Shown piece after piece: positions 25,116 through 32,827 of a DNA stretch of 64,000 nucleotides. Position 1 is the stretch's first letter; every line of letters starts with the position of its first letter. The DNA lies in assembly GCF_001456955.1 (NCBI RefSeq), contig NZ_KQ758469.1:250926-314925 (forward strand), read 5' to 3'. The position numbers were made by a program, and so were the translations under genes. Origin of the DNA: Microbacterium enclense. Its GTDB lineage: Bacteria; Actinomycetota; Actinomycetes; Actinomycetales; Microbacteriaceae. The notes beneath the pieces are model-generated. The model worked only from the letters and a program-made list of their open reading frames with translations, did no database searches and was not told the DNA's origin.

Positions 25116-26156
25116 ATGCGCGCGATGATCATGGACGCCCTGGCCGAGCCCCTCGAGGTGCGCGATGTCGCGGCGCCGAGCGCACCGGCCGGCGGCGTGG
25201 TGGTCGAGGTGTTCGCGACGGGCCTGTGCAAGAGCGACTGGCACGCCTGGGTCGGGCACGACGACGTCGCCCTGCCGCACGTCCCGGGCCACGAGCTGGC
25301 CGGCGTGATCGTCGAGGTCGGCGCCGGCGTGCGGCGCTGGCAGGTCGGCGACCGCGTCACCGTGCCCTTCGTCATGGGGTGCGGTGCGTGCGAGTGGTGC
25401 CTGAGCGGTGATGCGCAGGTGTGCCCCGATCAGCAGCAGCCCGGCTTCACGCAGTGGGGCTCGTTCGCCGAACGCGTCGTGCTGCGCGCCGCCGACACCA
25501 ACGTCGTGCGTATCCCCGACGGCGTCTCGTTCGAGGCGGCGGCGGCTCTCGGATGCCGCTTCGCCACCGCCTACCGCGCCCTCACCGGCCGCGCGCACGT
25601 GCAGGCGGGCGAGTGGATCACGGTCGCGGGCGCCGGGGGCGTGGGCTTGAGCGCCGTCATGATCGGGGCCGCCCTCGGCGCCCGCGTGATCGCGGTCGAC
25701 CGCACGCCCGCCGCGCTCGAGGCCGCACGCCGGTTGGGTGCGGAGCACACGCTGATCGCCGACGGCGCCGACATCCCGGCCGCGGTGCACGAGATCACCG
25801 GCGGCGGCAGCCACGTGTCGGTCGACGCGGTGGGAAGCGCGCAGACCGCGCGCGACGCCGTACTGAGCCTGCGGCGCCGGGGGCGGCACGTGCAGATCGG
25901 CCTGCTCCCCACCGCCGACGGCATGAGCGCCATGCCGATGGCCCGGGTGATCGCGTGGGAGCTCGACCTGCTCGGCAGTCACGGCATGGCCGCGGCGGAC
26001 TACCCCGAGATGCTGTCGCTCATCGAGAGCGGTGCCCTGCGCCCGCAGGAGCTCATCGAGCGGGTCGTCGGCCTCGGCGAGGCCGCGCACCTGCTGCCGA
26101 CCATGGACACCGCGTCGCCAGCCGGGATGACGATGATCGACCCTCGGCGCGCCTGA
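25116..26156 (+). CDS. Zinc-dependent alcohol dehydrogenase (MDR family)
   Basis: This 346-residue NAD(P)-dependent medium-chain dehydrogenase has the catalytic-zinc Cys in GLCKSDWH (about residue 35) and the GHE motif in PGHELAG. The structural-zinc cluster C-X2-C-X2-C-X7-C spans CGACEWCLSGDAQVC. The Rossmann glycine motif is VAGAGGVGLSAVM. It oxidises an alcohol or polyol; the specific substrate is not evident. The ATG at 25116 is chosen because GGGAGA lies 9 bp upstream; the ATG at 25107 overlaps that site. It has no operon partner. Confidence 0.9.
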   Translation: MRAMIMDALAEPLEVRDVAAPSAPAGGVVVEVFATGLCKSDWHAWVGHDDVALPHVPGHELAGVIVEVGAGVRRWQVGDRVTVPFVMGCGACEWCLSGDAQVCPDQQQPGFTQWGSFAERVVLRAADTNVVRIPDGVSFEAAAALGCRFATAYRALTGRAHVQAGEWITVAGAGGVGLSAVMIGAALGARVIAVDRTPAALEAARRLGAEHTLIADGADIPAAVHEITGGGSHVSVDAVGSAQTARDAVLSLRRRGRHVQIGLLPTADGMSAMPMARVIAWELDLLGSHGMAAADYPEMLSLIESGALRPQELIERVVGLGEAAHLLPTMDTASPAGMTMIDPRRA

Positions 26157-26295
26157 CTGCCGCCGCTGCGGGCGACCCCGCTGCCGGGACAGTGGCGGGC
26201 GCGGTGGGATGCGCGGTGGGCTGCGCGGTGGCCGGCGCGACGACCGGCGCGGTGGCCGGCGCGGTTGGCGGCGCGTGTGGGCGGCGCGTGACGAA

Positions 26296-26368
26296 GGGAG
26301 GAGATCCAGCGACGGGAGGACCGAAAGCCCGCGACGCGTCCTCCGCTCGCCCCTTCTCCTCCCGTCGC
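26296..26368. repeat. Nested palindromic intergenic element, copy A
   Basis: Outer arms GGGAGGAGA (26296-26304) and TCTCCTCCC (26355-26363) enclose inner arms GGAGGAC (26315-26321) and GTCCTCC (26338-26344). Related copies lie at 26438-26503 and 34799-34864. The flanking 26180-26290 is low-complexity GC repeat with no gene. Confidence 0.75.
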
Positions 26369-26437
26369 CACCGCGAAAACCCGCCGCGACCATCGAGAAG
26401 CTGAGCCGCCGCTGTGTGGAGCCCCGCGGCGAGGAAC

Positions 26438-26503
26438 GGAGGAGATACGGCAACCGGAGGACCGAAACCCCCGCGGAGACCCTCCGCACGGCAGATCTCC
26501 TCC
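26438..26503. repeat. Nested palindromic intergenic element, copy B
   Basis: Outer arms GGAGGAGAT (26438-26446) and ATCTCCTCC (26495-26503) enclose inner CCGGAGGACCGAAA / CCCTCCG, the same layout as copy A 140 bp upstream. Confidence 0.72.
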
Positions 26504-26547
26504 CGTCGCCGACGCGACGGAAGCGCCTCACCGCACGCCGCGGTACG

Positions 26548-26922
26548 TCAGCCCTTCGGGGCGGCGCCGTCCTCGTCGGTCTCGTCGGCCGCCCGCTCCG
26601 TCGGCGTGGCCGCGGAGCCGGAGGCCGTGGCATCCGGAGCGTCCTTCGGCAGGAGCAGCGGACGATCGACCGTCTGCGTGACCTTCGACGGGTCGACGGC
26701 GAGCAGCATGAGGGCGACGCTGACGAGCACGATGATGAAGGTCGCGCCGGCGGCGACGAGCGCGACGACGAGGGCGTTCTGGATCTGGTCGGCGGGACGC
26801 GTCTGGAAGAACCCCATCGACATGAGGGTGACGAAGCCGGCGAACAGGGCGGCGACGAAGGCCAGGCCGAGCAGCTGAACGGGCTTCATCAGGTCTTTGC
26901 GCGTAGTGGGCTTGTCGGTCAT
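26548..26922 (-). CDS. Small membrane protein of unknown function (two helices)
   Basis: This 124-residue protein has two transmembrane helices (about residues 17-37 and 47-70; QLLGLAFVAALFAGFVTLMS and VVALVAAGATFIIVLVS), then a charged Ala/Asp/Glu-rich cytoplasmic tail. I do not recognise a named domain. The ATG start overlaps the stop of the upstream DUF308-like gene by 4 bp (ATGA), so the two are translationally coupled and probably act together. The function is unknown. Confidence 0.8.
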   Translation of the reverse strand: MTDKPTTRKDLMKPVQLLGLAFVAALFAGFVTLMSMGFFQTRPADQIQNALVVALVAAGATFIIVLVSVALMLLAVDPSKVTQTVDRPLLLPKDAPDATASGSAATPTERAADETDEDGAAPKG

Positions 26923-27551
26923 GACGCGGCCTCCTCGGGGGATACGGCCGGAACGGCCTCGGGGCGACGCGGAGAGAAGCCCGCGATCGCGAGGAACACG
27001 GCGACGACCGCCGCGTATCCGCCGAAGAGTCCCACGGCGATGGTGATGCCGGTCAGCGTGAACGAGCCCGCGCCGGTGATGTCGTAGTCGAGCGCGTACT
27101 GCATGGGGGTCAGCAGCAGCACGACCGCCAGCACGAGACCCAGGATGCCGATGAGCACACCGTCGCGCGCGCCCGCGGTGCGGCCGGCCTTGCGGTCGCG
27201 CAGTGCGCCGAGCAGCTCGATGAGTCCCGACACGAACGCCCAGCCGATCACCACGGCGAACAAGACGCCGGTCGTGCGCCAGGCGCCGACGCTCGCGACC
27301 AGCCCCGCGATGATCGAGACGGATGCCAGCAGCACCGGCACCATGCGCTCGTCGCGCGGGAAGACCAGCCACGCGGAGAGCGCGAACACGAGCCCCGTGG
27401 CGAGCGCGAAGCCGCTGAACACGGCGAGCCCGAGGACCGCGGAGTGGTCGGACGAGAACGTGACCATGACGGCCGCGAGGGCCGCGAAAGCGGCGCGGGC
27501 GAGCTGCAGGTGGCGGACGTCGAAGGCGCGCGCGGAGGGGGAAGTGGTCAC
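26919..27551 (-). CDS. DUF308/HdeD-like membrane protein
   Basis: This 210-residue protein has six predicted membrane helices in three hairpin pairs (from LQLARAAFAALAAVMVTF through VGLFGGYAAVVAVFLAIAGF). This is the layout of HdeD/DUF308 proteins, named for acid-stress proteins of enteric bacteria; the role in actinobacteria is unknown. The GTG at 27551 follows GGGACACT. It overlaps the 26548-26922 gene by 4 bp, forming a two-gene membrane unit. Confidence 0.75.
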   Translation of the reverse strand: MTTSPSARAFDVRHLQLARAAFAALAAVMVTFSSDHSAVLGLAVFSGFALATGLVFALSAWLVFPRDERMVPVLLASVSIIAGLVASVGAWRTTGVLFAVVIGWAFVSGLIELLGALRDRKAGRTAGARDGVLIGILGLVLAVVLLLTPMQYALDYDITGAGSFTLTGITIAVGLFGGYAAVVAVFLAIAGFSPRRPEAVPAVSPEEAAS

Positions 27552-27659
27552 GGAGTGTCCCGAAAAGGCGGAGTGGATGGTATCCAGTCTATTCCTCGGT
27601 ACCCGTGCGGCCCCTGCGGAAGCTCGACGGCGAATCAGTGAGCGCGCGGCGCGCCCCGT

Positions 27660-28037
27660 TCAGGCGCGGCGGCGCCGTGCGGCCCGGATCGCCAGCCCGG
27701 CGACCAGCGCCACCGCGCCCAGAGCACCGGCCCACAGCGCGATCTCTCCGCCCGTGGCCGGGAGGGCCCCGGGGCGGGAGGCGTCGGCATCCGGATCCGA
27801 TCCGGCCGGAGCGGGGCTCGTGGGCGTCGCGGTCGATGACGGTGCGGCGGTCGGCGCCACGGTGGCCGACGGGGCGGGCGTCGCCGTGGGCAAGGGCGTC
27901 GGAGCCGCGGTGCGGGCGGGGATCTCGACCGAAATCGTCAGCGAACCGTCCGAAGATTCGCCCGTCGCGCCCTGCGCGGCCACGGGCGTCGATACGGCGA
28001 GGGCCAGCAACACTGCTGCCGTCGTCTTGAGCATCAC
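27660..28037 (-). CDS. Sortase-anchored (LPATG) small surface protein
   Basis: This 125-residue secreted protein has an N-terminal signal peptide (MLKTTAAVLLALAVSTPVAA), a short beta-like segment, and a Pro/Thr/Ala-rich wall-spanning stalk. The C-terminal sorting signal is LPATG followed by a hydrophobic helix and RAARRRRA. Sortase would link it to peptidoglycan. The GTG at 28037 is 8 bp after GAGGAGG; an ATG follows immediately as an alternative. No sortase gene is in the window. The folded part is only about 20-25 residues, so it may be a spacer or display stub. Confidence 0.85.
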   Translation of the reverse strand: MMLKTTAAVLLALAVSTPVAAQGATGESSDGSLTISVEIPARTAAPTPLPTATPAPSATVAPTAAPSSTATPTSPAPAGSDPDADASRPGALPATGGEIALWAGALGAVALVAGLAIRAARRRRA

Positions 28038-28083
28038 GCGAATTACCTCCTCGGCGAGTATGCCGTAAATGCCCCCGGAAGGG

Positions 28084-28135
28084 CGAGGAATGTACCGATA
28101 TTCATCTGTTCAATTCATTTGCGCGACATTCCTCG
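28084..28135. promoter_or_regulatory. Perfect 10-bp inverted repeat in AT-rich promoter region
   Basis: CGAGGAATGT (28084-28093) and ACATTCCTCG (28126-28135) flank a 32-bp AT-rich segment in the divergent gap between the LPATG gene and the Nudix gene. The local AT content is well above the surroundings. It could be two binding sites for a dimeric regulator or a hairpin in the leader RNA. Confidence 0.5.
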
Positions 28136-28212
28136 GTCGTTGATGCGGATTGGAGCCGATCGCGCGCGTCGCCTGCCGATGGCGCACCCGGCGCGGGTGC
28201 TACCGTGCCCAG

Positions 28213-28620
28213 GTGATCCCGGATGCCACTCCCCCGCGCCGCATCCACGTCTCGGCCGCGGTCATCACCGACGCCGACGGCCGCCTGCTGGTCGTGCGCA
28301 AGGCCGGCACGACCGCGTTCATGCAGCCCGGCGGCAAGCCCGAACCCGACGAGACGCCCGCCGAGACGCTCGCGCGCGAGCTCGCCGAGGAGGTCGGCTT
28401 GATCGTCGACGCCGCGGGCCTCGAGCCGCTCGGCCGCTTCACCGCGAGCGCCGCGAACGAACCCGGATTCGAAGTGGTCGCCGACGTGTTCCGCGTCGAC
28501 ATCGGCGACCAGCAGCCGATCCCGGATGCCGAGATCGCCGAGCTCCGCTGGGTCACCGCCGCGACGGCATCCGCAATCGAGATCGCCCCGCTCGCGCGGC
28601 AGTACTTCCTGCCCGCCTGA
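28213..28620 (+). CDS. Nudix hydrolase
   Basis: This roughly 135-residue hydrolase of a nucleoside-diphosphate-linked substrate has the complete Nudix box G-X5-E-X7-REL-X-EE-X-G, seen from GGKPEPDETPAETLARELAE onward (about residues 40-62). The start is uncertain: the GTG at 28213 gives a standard domain and lies about 6 bp after TACCGT (leaderless type), while an ATG at 28150 would add 21 Arg-rich residues. The protein may sanitise oxidised nucleotides or process a coenzyme; no specificity motif is visible. Confidence 0.87.
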   Translation: MIPDATPPRRIHVSAAVITDADGRLLVVRKAGTTAFMQPGGKPEPDETPAETLARELAEEVGLIVDAAGLEPLGRFTASAANEPGFEVVADVFRVDIGDQQPIPDAEIAELRWVTAATASAIEIAPLARQYFLPA

Positions 28621-28670
28621 CGCGTCGCCGCGCGGGGCCGCAGTGGGGCTGAGCCCGAAGCCCCACGCAC

Positions 28671-28850
28671 GACGCCGAGGAGGCTGAGCCCGTCGAAGCC
28701 TCCGGTCCCTTCGACAGGCTCAGGGACCCCACGTCGAAGCCCCAGACGCACGACGCCGAGGAGGCTGAGCCCGTCGAAGCCTCCGGACGCACGACACCGA
28801 GGAGGCTGAGCCCGTCGAAGCCTCCGGTCCCTTCGACAGGCTCAGGGACC
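28671..28850. repeat. Cluster of REP-like palindromes (three 'gaggctgagcccgtcgaagc' copies)
   Basis: GAGGCTGAGCCCGTCGAAGC occurs at about 28680, 28760 and 28802. The inverted partner GGTCCCTTCGACAGGCTCAG occurs at about 28704 and 28826. Together they fill most of the gap between the convergent Nudix and SDR genes and may serve as a bidirectional transcription stop. Confidence 0.82.
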
Positions 28851-28897
28851 CCACGTCGAGGCCCGAGAACCCCACGTCGCAGGGGCCGCGCGGCGAC

Positions 28898-30385
28898 TCA
28901 CCACGAGCTCTTGCGGTAATCCTTCAGGAAGATGCCGAACAAGTCTTCGCCCGCCTCGCCGCGCACGATCGGGTCGTACACACGGGCGGCGCCGTCGACG
29001 AGGTCGAGCGGGGCGTGGAAGCCCTCCTCGGCCAGGCGCACCTTGGTGAAGTGCGGGCGCTCGTCGGTGATCCAGCCGGTGTCGACGGCGGTCATGAGAA
29101 TGCGGTCCGACTCGAACATCTCGCGCGCGCTGGTGCGCGTGAGCATGTTGAGCGCCGCCTTCGCCATGTTGGTGTGCGGGTGACCGGGGCCCTTGTAGCC
29201 GCGGCCGAACACGCCCTCCATGGCCGAGACGTTGACGATGTATTTGCGGTCGAAGGTGGATGCCGCCATCGCGGGCCGCAGACGGCTGACGAGCAGGAAC
29301 GGCGCGGTCATGTTGGCCAGCTGCACCTCGAGCATCTCGAGGGGCTCGACCTGGTCGACGTGCTGCGTCCAGCTGTTGATGCGGTCCTCGTCGGGGATGA
29401 GTCCGCCCGCGTCAATGGCGGTGCCGGTCATGAGGCGCTCCAGCGACGACGAGCCCGCGGCCATGGCCTCGGCGGTGAGCTCCTCGGCCGTGCGCGCCGC
29501 CGAGGCGAGGATCGGGTGCGCCGACACCGACTGCGCGAGCGCGAGCGGGTGCGCGTCGTTGGTGTGTCCGAAGGTGAGCAGCTCGGGCAGCGGGCCGTCC
29601 GGAAGCGGTGCCAGTTCGGCATCCACCAGGGGTTTGTACGCCCCCGGCGAGCGCCGCACGGTCTGCGCGGCGTTGTTGATGAGGATGTCGAGAGGACCCT
29701 CGGATGCCACCGACTCGGCGAGTCCGATCACCTGGGCGGGGTCGCGCAGGTCGATGCCGACGACCTTGAGGCGGTGGATCCAGTCGGCGCTGTCGGGCAG
29801 CGACGAGAAGCGGCGCACCGCGTCGCGCGGGAAGCGGGTGGTGATGGTGGTGTGCGCGCCGTCGCGCAGCAGCCGCAGTGCGATGTACATGCCGATCTTG
29901 GCGCGGCCGCCGGTCAGCAGCGCCCGGCGTCCGGTGAGGTCGGTGCGCGCATCGCGCTTCTCGTGGCTCATCGACGCGCAGTCAGGGCAGAGCTGGTGAT
30001 AGAACGCGTCGACGAGGGTGTAGTCCTCCTTGCAGATGTAGCAGGCGCGCGCCTTGATCAGCTCGCCCGCGAACGGCATCGACGTGCGGGCGGCGAGCGG
30101 GATGCCACGGGTCTCGTCGTCGATGCGGTCGGGGGCGCCGGTGGCGGTGGCGGCGACGACGGCGCGATCGGCCTCGGCGATCCGCTGGCGCTTCTCTTTG
30201 CGCGACTGCCGCTTGACGTCTTTGTAGAGCTTGCCGGTCTGGCGGCGCAGCGCGATGTAGGCGGGGTCGTCGTGATCGAGCGAGGAGGCGGCGTCGATGA
30301 CGCGCAGGGCGATTTCGAGCTCGTACGGATCGATCGTGGTCGACCGCGCGGCATCGCGGTCGGGGCTCAGCAGTGTTTCGGGCAC
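28898..30385 (-). CDS. Short-chain dehydrogenase-like protein with N-terminal zinc ribbon
   Basis: This 495-residue protein is about twice the usual SDR length. Residues 1-145 form a helical region ending in a zinc-ribbon-like C-X2-C-X14-C-X2-C (Cys115, 118, 133, 136; CYICKED ... LCPDC). The SDR Rossmann fold follows, with LLTGGRAKIG (about 157-165) and ILINNAAQT. The catalytic serine region (NVSAMEG) is present. The usual YxxxK is altered: the lysine is in TNMAKAAL, but Thr stands where Tyr is expected. It may therefore bind NAD(P) without classical SDR chemistry, or act in regulation. The GTG at 30385 follows TACACT by about 5 bp with no ribosome site, suggesting a leaderless mRNA. No partner gene. 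Confidence 0.8.
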   Translation of the reverse strand: MPETLLSPDRDAARSTTIDPYELEIALRVIDAASSLDHDDPAYIALRRQTGKLYKDVKRQSRKEKRQRIAEADRAVVAATATGAPDRIDDETRGIPLAARTSMPFAGELIKARACYICKEDYTLVDAFYHQLCPDCASMSHEKRDARTDLTGRRALLTGGRAKIGMYIALRLLRDGAHTTITTRFPRDAVRRFSSLPDSADWIHRLKVVGIDLRDPAQVIGLAESVASEGPLDILINNAAQTVRRSPGAYKPLVDAELAPLPDGPLPELLTFGHTNDAHPLALAQSVSAHPILASAARTAEELTAEAMAAGSSSLERLMTGTAIDAGGLIPDEDRINSWTQHVDQVEPLEMLEVQLANMTAPFLLVSRLRPAMAASTFDRKYIVNVSAMEGVFGRGYKGPGHPHTNMAKAALNMLTRTSAREMFESDRILMTAVDTGWITDERPHFTKVRLAEEGFHAPLDLVDGAARVYDPIVRGEAGEDLFGIFLKDYRKSSW

Positions 30386-30463
30386 GGGGCAGTGTACCGG
30401 GGGCTTGCTGAGTGACGAGTGGGCCGGGCGTGTCGCGCTCTGGCGCCGGCCTGTCCCGAACGG

Positions 30464-30971
30464 TGACGTGCGCCCTGTGCTCGCCGAGCCGCCCTCGCCG
30501 CGCGCACACGGCGCAAGTCACCGGGGAACCGAGCGTCGCCGGGGAAACTTGATGACTTGCGCTCTGTACACGCAAAACGTCCCTCGCCGCGTACACACGG
30601 CGCAAGTCACCGGGGAACCGAGGGCCGCGGGGACGGTCAAGTCACCGGGGAACCGAGGGTCGCCGGGGAAACACGATGACTCGCGCCCCGTGCACGCGAA
30701 ATACCCCTCGCCGCGTACACACGGCGCAAGTCACCGGGGGAGGGAGGGCCTCAAGTCACCGGGGAACGGAGGGTCGCCCGGGAAACTCGATGACTTGCGC
30801 CCTGTGCTCGCGAAACGCCCCTCGCCGCGTACACACGGCGCAAGTCACCGCGGGAGGAAGGGCCGCGGGGACGCTCACGTCACCGGGGAACCGAGGGCCG
30901 CCCGGCAAACTCGATGACTCGCGCCCTGTGCACGCGAAATACCCCTCGCCGCGCACACACGGCGCAAGTCA
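30464..30971. repeat. Array of five 57-bp hairpin elements
   Basis: Five elements of identical 57-bp length lie at 30464-30520, 30553-30609, 30677-30733, 30791-30847 and 30915-30971. Each begins like TGACTTGCGCC and ends GGCGCAAGTCA, with inner arms TGTG..CGCG / CGCGT.CACA, so each can fold into a long hairpin. Spacers are 32, 67, 57 and 67 bp and are themselves related (CACCGGGGAACCGAGGG). The elements fill most of the 30386-31075 gap; the reading frames across it are artefacts of the repeat. Confidence 0.85.
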
Positions 30972-31075
30972 CCGGGGAAGGGGAGGGCGGGCGGGCACGT
31001 GAGCGTGAAGCGGGTCGGGGCGGCGACGCCAGCCGGCAGTCGAGGCGGACGACGATCCCGTCACCCGGGGCGGCG

Positions 31076-31234
31076 TCAGCCCTTGCCGCCGTCGACCCAG
31101 CGCGTGTGCGCCTTGAGCGCGTGCAGCACGGCCAGGCGTACGACGACGTACAGAACGCCGCCGACCACCGCGAGGGTGAGCCCCCACGTGAGGATCAGGA
31201 TGAGCAGGTGCGGTCCGGCGAGTCCCGTGAACAT
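31076..31234 (-). CDS. Small single-helix membrane protein (52 aa)
   Basis: A 52-residue protein begins at the ATG at 31234: a short MFTGLAG head, one strong transmembrane helix (HLLILILTWGLTLAVVGGVL), and a basic tail ending HTRWVDGGKG. There is no ribosome site, but a TAAGCT box lies 7 bp before the ATG, as for other leaderless starts here. Hydrophobic pattern, codon use and promoter support a real gene; the function is unknown. Confidence 0.6.
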   Translation of the reverse strand: MFTGLAGPHLLILILTWGLTLAVVGGVLYVVVRLAVLHALKAHTRWVDGGKG

Positions 31235-31353
31235 CCGCCGAGCTTAGCCACGCGCGCCGGGCACCCTCAAGGTCCGCCCCCAGGACATGACGCAGCACCG
31301 GCCCCGGGCGCCCCTACCCGGGACACCGGGCACTGGGTTGCGACCGCCCGGAC

Positions 31354-32508
31354 TCACCGCGCCGCGACGGCCTCCGCCGGCTCGCGCGCCACCGCGGGCT
31401 GCACCCGCGCACGCGACCGGTCGAACCGCAGCAGCCACCGCTGCGCGGGGATCTCGACCAGCTTGTGCAGGGCCCACGCGACGGCCAGCGCGACCGCGAA
31501 CGCGGCGAGCGCGAGCGGCACCGCCTGCCGCCACGGCAGCTCGGGGTGCCCGTCGGGCCAGCCCGACGACACCGACGCGATGACGAGCAGGTGCACGAGG
31601 TAGAACGCGAACGAGACGCGCCCGAGCTCCTGCCAGAGCGGCCGGGCGAGGAAGGTCGAGCGTCCGCGGGCATCGGCGTTGGCGAGGGCCGCAACCAGCA
31701 GGGCGTAGAACCCGACCGTGCCGGCGAGACCGGGATGGATGTCGGTGCCCGGCAGCATCGGCGCCTCCGACAGCGCGTACCCGGCGACGGCCAGGGGCAG
31801 CGCGATGCTCAAGCGCAACGGCATCCATTCGCCCCTCTTCAGCATCAGGGCGAGGGTCATGCCGAGCACGAACTCGGGCAGACGAAGGAGCGGAGTGGAT
31901 GCCGACGACAGCACGCCCGGCGCGAAGGCGGCGATTTGCGGGGCCAGGGCGGCGAGCACGAGGGATGCCACGACGACGACGGTCAGCACACGGCTCGACG
32001 CCCGCACCAGCGGACGGATGAGGAACGGGAAGCTGAGATAGAAGAACGCCTCGCACACCAGCGACCAGCTGGCGGCGTTGCCCGCCTGCCACCAGTCGGG
32101 CACCCATCCGTTGACGAGGAAGACGTTGGCGACCAGCGGCGCGGCGCCGTCGGTGCGGATCTCGGGCACCAGGGTCGCGGCGGCGAGCAGCGCGAGCCCG
32201 ACGCCCACGAGGTGCAGTGGATAGATGCGCGCGACGCGATGCCACCAGAACGAGCGGGCGGTCTGGCGCGGCTTGTAGCCCCAGGCCAGCACGAAGCCCG
32301 AAAGGATGAAGAACAGCGTCACTCCGGTTTTGCCGGCCTCGAACAGCACGCCCCACACGACGCCGGCGTTGCCGCCGAAGTAGTTCACGGCCATGAGGTG
32401 GTGGCCGAAGATCAGCATCGCCGTCGCCCAGCGCAGACCCGTGAGCGACGGGAGGGTGCGCACGCGGTCGAGGGGTCCGGGCGCCGTCGCCATCGGAGGC
32501 GAGGTCAT
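31354..32508 (-). CDS. Acyltransferase-3 family membrane protein (OafA/YrhL-like)
   Basis: This roughly 384-residue polytopic membrane acyltransferase probably O-acetylates a cell-surface glycan. The family's first-helix motif appears as GLRWATAMLIFGHHLMAV, with the conserved His pair, followed by FFILSGFVLAWGY and WWHRVARIYPLHL. About ten hydrophobic helices follow and the C-terminus is a short Arg-rich tail. The start is uncertain: the ATG at 32508 is used; ATGs at 32493 and 32592 are alternatives and none has a strong ribosome site. Confidence 0.85.
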   Translation of the reverse strand: MTSPPMATAPGPLDRVRTLPSLTGLRWATAMLIFGHHLMAVNYFGGNAGVVWGVLFEAGKTGVTLFFILSGFVLAWGYKPRQTARSFWWHRVARIYPLHLVGVGLALLAAATLVPEIRTDGAAPLVANVFLVNGWVPDWWQAGNAASWSLVCEAFFYLSFPFLIRPLVRASSRVLTVVVVASLVLAALAPQIAAFAPGVLSSASTPLLRLPEFVLGMTLALMLKRGEWMPLRLSIALPLAVAGYALSEAPMLPGTDIHPGLAGTVGFYALLVAALANADARGRSTFLARPLWQELGRVSFAFYLVHLLVIASVSSGWPDGHPELPWRQAVPLALAAFAVALAVAWALHKLVEIPAQRWLLRFDRSRARVQPAVAREPAEAVAAR

Positions 32509-32827
32509 CGTGGTGGTGATGGTCGCCTCCCGTGTCGCGTGCGAGCGCGACAGCGCACCCGTCGACGACACCGTTGGAGCCGACCTGAGCACGTGGAGTC
32601 GCGCAGACCTTCGCCAGAAGATACTCCCCCGTGGTCAGGAAGTTCCTGAAAGCCGTGGGGGTTGACGGCCGGGCGGACGCCACACTGGACGCATGGCCCG
32701 ACGAACACTCCTGCTCGGTGTCGAGGGCGTGCTGCTGGTCGAGATCGACTCCCCGGCGCGCGCATCGAGAACGGTGCGGCGGCGCTCGGTCCGCGGCTGA
32801 GAACACCGCCCCTCGCGCCTGCGCGCC
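32509..32827. other. Gap between acyltransferase and HEAT-repeat genes
   Basis: About 320 bp with no convincing gene. A 35-codon plus-strand frame (32693-32800) starting MARRTLLLGVEGVLLVEI weakly recalls the first motif of HAD phosphatases but lacks the nucleophilic Asp and has no ribosome site; it may be a remnant or chance. Confidence 0.5.

Noticed and set aside
26157..26547. Open frames in both strands of the 26.2-26.5 kb gap
   Set aside because: They consist of low-complexity GC repeat and the two nested palindromic elements.
30464..30971. Possible CRISPR array
   Set aside because: The spacers are related to each other and unequal in length, the units are long hairpins, and no cas genes are nearby.
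30297..31603. Repeated open frames across 30.3-31.6 kb with periodic protein sequence
   Set aside because: They are produced by the five 57-bp hairpin elements; no start context or plausible fold is present.
32693..32800. A 35-codon frame starting like a HAD phosphatase
   Set aside because: The catalytic Asp is missing, there is no ribosome site, and the frame ends after 35 codons.
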